DNA of 7,428 nucleotides from Spirochaetaceae bacterium (GTDB lineage Bacteria > Spirochaetota > Spirochaetia > Treponematales > Breznakiellaceae): assembly GCA_031265635.1 (NCBI GenBank), contig JAISCK010000024.1:1-7428 (forward strand). The letters are read 5' to 3'. The notes under the pieces are model-generated. The model searched no databases, was not told the DNA's origin, and worked only from the letters and a program-made list of their open reading frames with translations. Numbering within the stretch: the stretch's first letter is position 1; every line of letters starts with the position of its first letter. The position numbers were made by a program, and so were the translations under genes. Positions 1 through 6,500 of the stretch are shown here, one piece after another.

Positions 1-60
1 GGCCTTTCCCCGGCCCTGATAAACCGCTATCTCCGCATCAAACGCTCAGGCGAACTCTAG
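1..60 (+). CDS. 3' end of an upstream gene (partial, unidentified)
   Basis: Frame 1 is open from the window edge to a TAG at 58-60 and reads GLSPALINRYLRIKRSGEL. This mix of hydrophobic and basic residues is ordinary for the C-terminus of a cytoplasmic protein. A perfect stem-loop begins at the very next base, as is common just past the end of a gene. Frame 3 is also open here and runs on through the 21-bp repeats, so openness alone proves little over so short a stretch. I do not recognise the family. It could also be non-coding. The bases left of the window would settle it. Confidence 0.35.
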   Translation, partial: GLSPALINRYLRIKRSGEL

Positions 61-83
61 GCTCTCCGCCGGAGGCGGAGAGC
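61..83. other. Perfect 10-bp stem-loop
   Basis: GCTCTCCGCC (61-70) and GGCGGAGAGC (74-83) are exact reverse complements around a GGA loop. The stem starts right after the stop codon of the putative upstream gene. No T-run follows on either strand, so it is not a classical intrinsic terminator. It may serve as a transcript-end or RNA-stability hairpin. The same bases hold the Shine-Dalgarno-like GGAGG (71-75) and GGAG (77-80) ahead of the ATG at 85, so a folded RNA would hide that ribosome site. Confidence 0.6.
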
Positions 84-84
84 A

Positions 85-447
85 ATGGAAACAGCGGCAT
101 CCTTGCCGCAAGGCGCCCGAAAGCGCACGCGCGTTTCCGGGAACCTGACGCGCGTTTCCGGGAACCTGGCGCGCGTTCCGGGGAACCTGAGGCGCGTTTC
201 CGGGAACCTGAGGCGCGTTGTCGACATTCCGGCTTGCGTTGCCGACATTCTGCCCCGCGTTGTCGACAACCTGCCCCGCGTTGTCGGTATTCTGCCTCGC
301 GTTGTCGACAACCTGCCCCGCGTTGTCGACATTCCGTCCCGCGTTGTCGACAATCTGATCCGCATTGTCGACATTCTGCCTCGCGTCGTCGACATTCCGG
401 CTTGCGTTGTCGACAACCTGACCCGCATTGCCGGCAACCTGACCTGA
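85..447 (+). CDS. Doubtful heptapeptide-repeat ORF over the 21-bp array
   Basis: This open frame encodes 120 residues. ATG at 85 is preceded by GGAGG at 71-75 (9-base spacer) and GGAG at 77-80. After about 15 non-repeat residues the product is 15 seven-residue repeats, first of type RVSGNLT and then of types RVVDNLP and RVVDILP. TGA follows directly after the last repeat unit. No signal peptide or catalytic motif is visible, and the frequent prolines argue against a coiled coil. The 21-bp unit is a multiple of three and has no stop in any phase, so all six frames stay open and frame length is not evidence of coding. Substitutions between units fall at all codon positions, with no clear excess of silent changes. 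It is either a small repetitive protein of unknown function or, more likely, non-coding repeat DNA. Confidence 0.22.
   Translation: METAASLPQGARKRTRVSGNLTRVSGNLARVPGNLRRVSGNLRRVVDIPACVADILPRVVDNLPRVVGILPRVVDNLPRVVDIPSRVVDNLIRIVDILPRVVDIPACVVDNLTRIAGNLT
130..444. repeat. 21-bp tandem repeat array, 15 units, palindromic cores
   Basis: Fifteen consecutive 21-bp units begin at 130, 151, 172 and so on to 424, with no insertion or deletion. Each starts CGCGTT or a variant and contains a 12-bp core. Units 1-4 (130-213) belong to a subtype with core GTTTCCGGGAAC or a variant. Units 5-15 (214-444) carry GTTGTCGACAAC, GTTGTCGACATT or variants. The core is a perfect palindrome at 259-270, 301-312 and 406-417. 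GTCGAC occurs in eight units (5, 7 and 9-14). Units 6-12 alternate between ACATT-type and ACAA-type halves, giving a 42-bp super-period. Units 5-6 and 13-14 share a TGC-containing junction, which suggests a past block duplication. No spacers of unique sequence are present, so this is not a CRISPR array. Confidence 0.95.
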
Positions 448-472
448 AGGGGCTCCCCTTTAAGGCAAAAGA

Positions 473-513
473 TAGCCGGTAATGCTCTCTTTTGGAGCCC
501 GGCGAAAGGACGC
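473..513 (+). repeat. Left two-block inverted repeat arm
   Basis: The outer 16-bp block (473-488) and inner 13-bp block (501-513) are separated by a 12-bp unpaired spacer. Two conserved blocks with a diverged spacer resemble transposon ends that have separate outer cleavage and inner binding segments. Confidence 0.8.
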
Positions 514-538
514 TAAAAGATTGAAGGAGGGGTGTCAT

Positions 539-552
539 CGGCATATATGCCG
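539..552. other. 14-bp perfect palindrome CGGCATATATGCCG
   Basis: This perfect palindrome sits in the left half of the inverted-repeat element, just before the terminator-like hairpin. It contains TATATG (544-549), 17 bp downstream of TTGAAG (521-526). Each hexamer matches four of six bases of the sigma-70 consensus, so a weak promoter is conceivable. Any transcript would run straight into the hairpin at 552-589. It might equally be a protein-binding dyad. Confidence 0.3.
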
Positions 553-589
553 GGGAAAAGCGCCCTCCGAAAGGAGGGCCTTTTTCCCC
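552..589. terminator. Bidirectional rho-independent terminator-like hairpin
   Basis: GCCCTCC (562-568) pairs with GGAGGGC (573-579) around a GAAA tetraloop, followed on the + strand by CTTTTT. GGGGAAAAG (552-560) can pair further with the C/T run at 580-589 if single bases bulge at 561 and within the T-run. Read on the - strand, the stem is followed by GCGCTTTTCCCC, so weaker termination in that direction is also possible. It lies inside the inverted-repeat element and between the 21-bp array and addB, so it would block upstream transcription from entering addAB. Confidence 0.6.
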
Positions 590-616
590 TGACAGGACCC
601 CTAGAAAATTTCTGTG

Positions 617-659
617 GCGTCCTTTCGCCTTTTACTGAGGTACAGAGCATTACCGGCTA
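617..659 (-). repeat. Right two-block inverted repeat arm
   Basis: The inner 13-bp block (617-629) and outer 16-bp block (644-659) match the left arm exactly in inverse orientation, with a 14-bp spacer. The outer block ends in TA at 658-659, 45 bp before the addB start codon. Confidence 0.8.
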
Positions 660-689
660 ACTCGCATACTGTTCCTCCTTTTCCCTCCG

Positions 690-698
690 TGATACACT
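690..698 (+). promoter_or_regulatory. Candidate extended -10 promoter of addB
   Basis: TGATACACT fits the extended -10 pattern TG-N-TANNNT, with a hexamer TACACT that matches the sigma-70 consensus at four of six positions. No convincing -35 hexamer lies 16-18 bp upstream. Seven bases past the hexamer is position 705, the addB GTG. A transcript from here would therefore be leaderless, which agrees with the absence of any Shine-Dalgarno. The TGA at 690-692 is also the in-frame stop that limits how far upstream addB can begin. Short match, so low confidence. Confidence 0.25.
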
Positions 699-704
699 CA
701 TCCG

Positions 705-3545
705 GTGAAAGTTGTTACGGACATACTTGAAAGAGAAATCAAAAACCAAAAAAGCCGCTTTGTGTTTCCTTCCGAAACAGCCTCGTCCCTTTGGGCGGGG
801 AAGGCCCTGGAACTTACCGGGACGCGCTCCCTTGCCCTTGACCGCTTTCTTGCCTGGGACCGCTTTAAGGAAGAAGCGGTCAGATCAGGCAGCGGAATAA
901 AGAAACCGGCGACCCTGGTTATACGGAAACTGTTTGTTGACGGCCTGATACGGAAAAACGCCGCCCTGGTAAAAGAAGGAACCGATAGGCTTAATGATTC
1001 CGCCGGAGACGGCCTCCCCTTCAGGACCCTCATAGCCCCGGAGTTTGCCGAAGGAGGACAGGTCTTTGCTTCTTCCATCGCCGCCCTTCTTCCTTCACTT
1101 AAACTGCTTGAAGAAAAACAGGCCGGCTGTCCGGGCTATCTAGGCGATGACGAGGACAGGGACTTCGCGGCGCTGCGCGGGGCCTACAGCGCGTTTCTAG
1201 AACGCCTCGGCCTTTTTGAACCCGCCTGGGAAAAGCCGCCCCTCGAGGACCGGGACCACGAGTACTATATTTTCTTTCCCGAAGCCATAGAGGATTTTGC
1301 CGAATACGGAAGCCTCCTCATGGCCGAACCCCGCCTCATTCATCTTGTGAAGTATAACGGCGGGGACGAGCCCGGCCTTGTCCGTTATGGTTCATCCCGC
1401 GCCGAAATACGCTCCCTGGCCCTTGAACTCCTCCGCCTCCACGAAGACGAAAAGATACCTTATAGTGAAATGGCCGTAAGCGTGCCCGGCCTTGACGATG
1501 CCGCGCCCTATGTAACACGGGAACTTTCGCTTTACAATATACCCCGCAGGCTCAGAAAGGGCAGCCCGCTGGGAGTCCGGGGAGCGGGCAGGCTTTTTTC
1601 CCTTATCAAGGACTGCGTGGCGGATAACTTTTCTTTTGCCTCCCTTAAAGCGCTGCTCCTCAACGGGGCCATTCCCTGGAAGAACCCCGGCGCAAACAGG
1701 GAGCTTATAGAATTCGGCATCAAAAACAACTGCGTCTCGGGCTTTGTCGAAAAAGGCCGCCGCGTTGATGTATGGGAAGAAGCCTTTAAGGGAAACCTGT
1801 ACGCCGCGACGCTGGGAACGTATTACTCAAGGCTTAAAGAACATATCCTCGCCCTCCATGGCGCGGCCACATTCAGCGGCATACGGAAACATTATTTTGC
1901 TTTTTCCGGCTATGGGGGAAACAGCGGATTTCTTTCCAGAGACGAAGCGCTCTGTTCAAAAGAAGCCGACGCGGCGCTGTCGCGGTGTATTGTCGAACTT
2001 TCCGTCCTTATAGAGCTTGAAAAAAAATCTGATGAATATATACCGGGATCTCCTTTCGCGTTTTACTGTTCTTTGCTGAACGAAAAACAGTATGTGTACA
2101 GGGAGGAAGAAGAGGGGGTAAATATTTTTGATTACCGGGTTGCCGCTGCCGCTCCCTTTAGCTGCCATTTTGTCATCAACGCGGTAGAAGGCGAGGCGGC
2201 TGTTCTGTACCAGCCCCTCAAATTCCTCAAACCCGACAAGCGCGGGAGGCTGGGCATAGGCGACACGGACGCCTCGAAAACATTTTTCCGCCTCTACCGG
2301 GGCATGGCGCATACGCGGATCAGCGCCCCGGACGAGAATTTTTCAGGCCCCGCCATGCCCCACAATTTTTTTTCCGAAAGAAGCCGTGAGGCCCCGCCTT
2401 TGCCGCCCGATCCTTTCCTGGAAGAAAAGCGCTGGTGGGGCGGGCCGGGCCCGGCGGCACAGGATGACGGCAAAACAAAAGCCGGCGCGTTCCCCGCCCG
2501 CATCTTTCCGGTCCAGCGTGACGGATTCAGGCACTGGCACTCCCTCCTTTCCGGGGCAGAGCTGGCGGAGCCTTTCAATATGTTCAGGAGCCCCTTTACC
2601 GGGGAAAGCGGCAGGGCGCTTGGGGACCGCATCGCGGAGATCCAGATGGAAGGACCTCTGTTCAAAGCGTCGGCCACCGATCTTAATGATTTCTTTTTCT
2701 GCCCGGTAAAATTCCTCTTCAAAAAACTGTTCCGCCTTGAGCCCTTTTCCCTTGAGGCAAAACTCCTTGACGATGCTTCCCGGGGCATACTGTACCACGA
2801 AATTCTTAAAAAACTTTTTACCCGCATCAAAGAGGAGGACGGCGTTTTCAAGACCGAACACAGTGAGCGCTACCGCTCGTGGACCCTTGAGTACGCCGGG
2901 GATACGGCCCGGAGCAGCCCTGAGTTCCGGGGGCCCCTTGCCGCTCCCATTCTCGCTTCCCAGTCCAGGGCAATGGCGAAAAAAATTTCGCTGCTCCTCC
3001 TGGCCGAGGAAAAATATTTTTCGGGATATACCGTAGGAGAGCTTGAGGAATTTTTTCAATATGAAGAAGAAGGAATCTTGTTGAAAGGAAAACTTGACCG
3101 GGTCTCAATCTCAGACAACGGCGAGCCCTATATCATTGATTACAAAACAGGCGGAGCGCCTTCCATCGCGGAAAGTTCCAAAAACGCCGACGGGGAGCTT
3201 AAAGATTTTCAGATAGCCATGTATGTCAAACTGTACGAAAAAAAACACGGCGGGAACGCGGGAGGCGCGTGCTTTATGCGCGTCCGCGACCATGACCTTA
3301 CTTTTGTAGTCGGCGGGCCGCCCAAAAAACGGGGCCTTGCCAGGGAAGCCTACGGCGAAACCCTTGAGGCGCTGAAAGAGTATACGGGCCTGTTCCGCCG
3401 GGCCCTGGAGGAACGCTGTTTTGCCCCGGACGCCGTGAATTTCAAAAACTGCCTGTCCTGTGAATACAGTACGGTGTGCAGGACCGTTTTCTTTCTCAAC
3501 AGCCAAAAGCCCCGGTCCGGGGCGGAGAGGGATCATGGCGCTTAA
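705..3545 (+). CDS. addB: AddB-type ATP-dependent helicase/nuclease subunit B
   Basis: AddB partners AddA in the cytoplasmic enzyme that unwinds and trims double-strand DNA ends for RecA-dependent recombination. It normally supplies the nuclease for one strand and the Chi-scanning inactivated helicase fold. The product has 946 residues. Residues about 226-330 show the AddB-family region (SYSSRAE-like start at 226, then MAVSVPGL and GSPLG). The C-terminal PD-(D/E)XK nuclease follows: His698, Asp798 in GKLDRV, Asp812 and Lys814 in IDYKTG, and Gln836-x3-Tyr840. Cys666 plus Cys916-x2-Cys919-x5-Cys925 match the 4Fe-4S ligand pattern of Bacillus AddB, which clamps the nuclease domain. No GxxGxGK(T/S) is seen near the N-terminus, and the protein is some 200 residues shorter than Bacillus AddB, so it is probably not an ATPase. 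GTG at 705 is the only plausible start: an in-frame TGA lies at 690-692 and no in-frame ATG occurs until about residue 206. No Shine-Dalgarno is visible. It overlaps addA by 11 bp. Confidence 0.9.
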   Translation: MKVVTDILEREIKNQKSRFVFPSETASSLWAGKALELTGTRSLALDRFLAWDRFKEEAVRSGSGIKKPATLVIRKLFVDGLIRKNAALVKEGTDRLNDSAGDGLPFRTLIAPEFAEGGQVFASSIAALLPSLKLLEEKQAGCPGYLGDDEDRDFAALRGAYSAFLERLGLFEPAWEKPPLEDRDHEYYIFFPEAIEDFAEYGSLLMAEPRLIHLVKYNGGDEPGLVRYGSSRAEIRSLALELLRLHEDEKIPYSEMAVSVPGLDDAAPYVTRELSLYNIPRRLRKGSPLGVRGAGRLFSLIKDCVADNFSFASLKALLLNGAIPWKNPGANRELIEFGIKNNCVSGFVEKGRRVDVWEEAFKGNLYAATLGTYYSRLKEHILALHGAATFSGIRKHYFAFSGYGGNSGFLSRDEALCSKEADAALSRCIVELSVLIELEKKSDEYIPGSPFAFYCSLLNEKQYVYREEEEGVNIFDYRVAAAAPFSCHFVINAVEGEAAVLYQPLKFLKPDKRGRLGIGDTDASKTFFRLYRGMAHTRISAPDENFSGPAMPHNFFSERSREAPPLPPDPFLEEKRWWGGPGPAAQDDGKTKAGAFPARIFPVQRDGFRHWHSLLSGAELAEPFNMFRSPFTGESGRALGDRIAEIQMEGPLFKASATDLNDFFFCPVKFLFKKLFRLEPFSLEAKLLDDASRGILYHEILKKLFTRIKEEDGVFKTEHSERYRSWTLEYAGDTARSSPEFRGPLAAPILASQSRAMAKKISLLLLAEEKYFSGYTVGELEEFFQYEEEGILLKGKLDRVSISDNGEPYIIDYKTGGAPSIAESSKNADGELKDFQIAMYVKLYEKKHGGNAGGACFMRVRDHDLTFVVGGPPKKRGLAREAYGETLEALKEYTGLFRRALEERCFAPDAVNFKNCLSCEYSTVCRTVFFLNSQKPRSGAERDHGA
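3524..3530 (+). promoter_or_regulatory. Ribosome binding site fixing the addA start
   Basis: GGAGAGG lies just before ATG 3535, with seven bases between GGAG (3524-3527) and the ATG. This supports 3535 over the in-frame upstream ATG at 3460, which would add 25 residues ahead of the helicase Q-motif while reading through the addB cysteine cluster codons. The site lies inside addB, so ribosomes ending addB at 3545 can reinitiate here. Confidence 0.75.
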
Positions 3546-6500
3546 CGACATACTTTCGGGGCTTAACGGCGAACAGCGCGAAGCCGCCAGGGCAGGACAA
3601 AACGCCGTCATCGCGGCAGGAGCGGGATCGGGAAAGACCAGGGTTCTTGCCGCCCGTTACGCGTGGCTGGTCATGGAGAAGGGTTACAGGCCCGAAGAAA
3701 TACTCGCCCTCACCTTTACCAACAAGGCGGCGAATGAGATGCACAGCCGCATCTATGCCCTGCTCCGGGAAGAAAGGGACAACCAAAACGCGCGGGAAGC
3801 GGTGGAGAATTTTCATAAAGCCAGAATTTCAACTATAGATTCTTTCTGCGCCTCGGCGGCCCGCATGGTCTCCGGGTATTACGGCATACGCTCCGACTTT
3901 ACAAGCGACGACGGTGCCGCAAGGGATCTGGCCATGAGGACGGCCCTGCCCTTTGTGCTTGACCACCGGGACAATCCGGCCCTCCAGGTCCTCATTGCCG
4001 ACCGCAAAATAAAAACCGTCGCCGAAGAACTCTTTGCCGAAACCATGCTCAACTACAGCCCCATAACAAGCCCCCTTGACTTTGCTTCTTTTTTTGAAAA
4101 ACAAAAAAAAGAACTTCTTGCGCAGTGGGTAACATTAAACGGCGCTGTTTCGGCGCTCCTCGATACACTAGCCGGGGACCTCAAGGCCGCCCCCAAAGAG
4201 ACCAGGTTTTCTTCCGCGTGCGCGGAACTCCTTACCAGGATACCCCGGCCTCCCGATATAGCCTCGCTACTTGAAAACCCCGTAAGCCCCGGGGACGCCC
4301 GGGAGAATTCCCCCGAAAGAGAGGGCCTCCTCGCCTATATCAACGCCCTGTACAGCCTGGGACAGGTCAACCGGCAGGGAGCGTCAAAGACCGCGGCCTC
4401 ACAGTGCGTCATGGACTTACGGGAAGAACTCTGTCCCTCCCTCCAGGTTCTGGCCAATTATGTTCTCCAGGCCGGCATTGCCGCTTCGATATTCCCCCTT
4501 ATGGAAGAATTTCAAACCCGGCACAACAGGCAGAAACGGGAGGCGGGAATACTTACCTTTAGCGACATTGCCCGCATGGCCGTAGACGCCCTCACCTCTT
4601 ATCCGGGGATACGAAAAATCTTCAAGGATGAAATCAGGGCGGTCATGATCGACGAGTTTCAGGACAACAACAGCCTCCAGAGGGACCTCATCTTCCTCCT
4701 CTCGGAGAAACCAGACCAAAGCGGGCGGAACATACCCGGCGGCGGCGGACTCTGCCCTGACAAGATGTTTTTTGTCGGCGATGAAAAGCAGTCCATTTAC
4801 CGTTTCCGGGGCGCCGATGTATCGGTTTTCAGGGGACTGGCAAAAACCCTTCCCGCCCCGGAAGGAGAAAACGTACTGTACCTCAGGTACAATTACCGCT
4901 CAAAGCCCGCGCTCATAGCCGCCTTTAACCTTGTCTTTGGCGGCATACTGCCCGGCGATTCCGGCGTTACGCCCGCCCCCGCGGTCTTTCTTCCCAAAGA
5001 CAGCACCGGCGATGATTTTGAATCATACTATCTCCCGGCCCAAGCGCCGCCGGACGGCGAACCGGAACCGCGCCCAGAATCCGCGCCGCTCGCGGAAAGC
5101 GCCGCGCTTCATTTTTATTTTCTTGATGAAGAAGAGCTTGACGCGAAGGACCCCGGCGCCCTTGCCCCGGCTGACCTTGAAGCGGCCTCCATCGCCAGAA
5201 CCATACGGAACCTGGTTGACAACGGCTGTCCCGTGCGGGACAAAACCGGAAGCCGCCCCGCCCGGTGGGGGGACTTCGCGGTGCTGCAGCGTTCCAGAGG
5301 ACACCAGCACCGGCTTGAAAAACAGTTTCAGGATTTCAACATACCGTTTAACGCGGACCAGCCCGCGGGTCTTTTCAGCGAAGCCCCGGTCAATGACATG
5401 CACAACTATCTCCGCCTCCTTGTGTACCCCGAGGACAGGCTTGCCTACGCGGCGCTTCTGCGCTCGCCCTTTACGCGCCTCAGCGACGAAACGCTTGCCG
5501 CGGTGCTGTCAAGCGGCAGTACCGTTCCCTTTGACAGCGGACTCGAAGACACAATCCCCCCCGCCGAACTGGAACAGTACCGCGCGTGCGGGGAACGCTA
5601 CAAAAAACTCGCGGACGCGGCCAAAACCCTCCCGGTAAACGAACTGGCCGCGCGGCTCTGGTATGACGAAGGCTACCGCTACGAAACCCTCTGGTCCCCT
5701 TCGTCCCACATGTACGGCGAACTCTTTGACTATTATTTTAAGCTGGCCTGCGACAGCGACAGGCAGGGAAAAACCCTGGCCGAATTCATTGACTATATTG
5801 AAGCGCTCATCAGCAAAGAAGAAAAACCCGATGACCTTTCCCTGGCCGCCGAACAGGGAGAAGGCGTCAGAATCCTGACCATCCACAAAAGCAAGGGCCT
5901 TGAATTCCCCATAGTGTTTCTGTACCGCTGCGCGTCGAATGCGCGACGGGAAAGCAACAGCGGCGCCCTGTGTTTCAGCGAAACATGGGGACCCTGCGTA
6001 AACTTCCCCCAGGCCGACGGGCTTCCGCCCGGAGCGGCAGGCAACATCTTTTTCGAACTGCGCAAACACGAAGAAGCAAAAAAGGAAACCGCCGAACTGC
6101 GGCGGCTGCTCTATGTTGCCATGACCAGGGCGGAAAGCGCCCTCTATGTTACCGCCTCGCTTCCCGCCCGGACCCAAAAGGAAGAAGCAACGCGTAACGA
6201 AGCAGCGCATAACGAAAACCCCGTCATGGCACGGCTTTCGGGCCTTGAGGCCAAAAGATCAGGCAGGACCGATACTTTTCTTGACCTGCTGCTGCCTGTC
6301 CTCGTTTCGGAAGGCGCGTATGCAAGCGGGCTTTTTACAGTAACCATGATACCCGCGCTGACAAGAACCGCCCTTGCCGCCGAAGCGCGGAACCAAGGAA
6401 AGGCCGGCCCCCTCATCTCCATGCTCCTGGCGGCGGAAAAAGCCGCCCCCCTGTATCACGGCGCGGCAGCGGCAGAGCGGCAGCCGTGTATCCCCAACCG

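Larger units (their letters stand above)
473..659. mobile_element. MITE-like 187-bp inverted-repeat element flanked by TA
   Basis: TAGCCGGTAATGCTCT (473-488) is the exact reverse complement of 644-659, and GGCGAAAGGACGC (501-513) is the exact reverse complement of 617-629. The spacers between the blocks are 12 and 14 bp and unlike each other. Complementarity stops at the outer TA on both sides, since base 472 and base 660 do not pair. This fits a TA target duplication, as IS630/Tc1-mariner-type elements make, although a palindromic TA cannot be told apart from one more repeat base pair. The inside is all nested hairpins with no coding capacity, so any transposition would need a transposase from elsewhere. 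The alternative is a structured regulatory RNA or DNA element belonging to addB. Other copies in the genome would decide between these. Confidence 0.45.

Noticed and set aside
130..444. CRISPR array
   Set aside because: Units are directly adjacent with no unique spacers, the period is 21 bp, and no cas genes are present in the window.
461..520. Riboswitch, considered because of GGCAAAAG, GATAGCCGG and GGACGCTAAA words reminiscent of c-di-GMP-I (GEMM) elements
   Set aside because: The words are in the wrong order and the required helices do not form. The pairing instead follows the 187-bp inverted repeat.
38..544. Long - strand open frame rich in CRQR-type repeats (168 codons) and a second - strand frame (57-437)
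   Set aside because: They are by-products of the stop-free 21-bp unit. The first starts inside the inverted-repeat element, and neither has a clear ribosome site.
1..704. tRNA, rRNA or a conserved small RNA in the left flank
   Set aside because: I found no cloverleaf with a T-loop GTTCRANNC and acceptor stem, and no rRNA-like motif on either strand.
3460..3534. Extended addA N-terminus from the ATG at 3460
   Set aside because: It has no ribosome site, reads through the conserved addB C-terminal cysteine region in another frame, and adds residues not expected before the Q-motif. ATG 3535 has a good Shine-Dalgarno.
5509..6210. 233-codon antisense frame within addA, and the 235-codon + frame at 4931-5638
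   Set aside because: Both lie wholly inside addA in other frames, have no recognisable domain, and are explained by G+C-rich codon bias, while the addA frame carries all helicase motifs.
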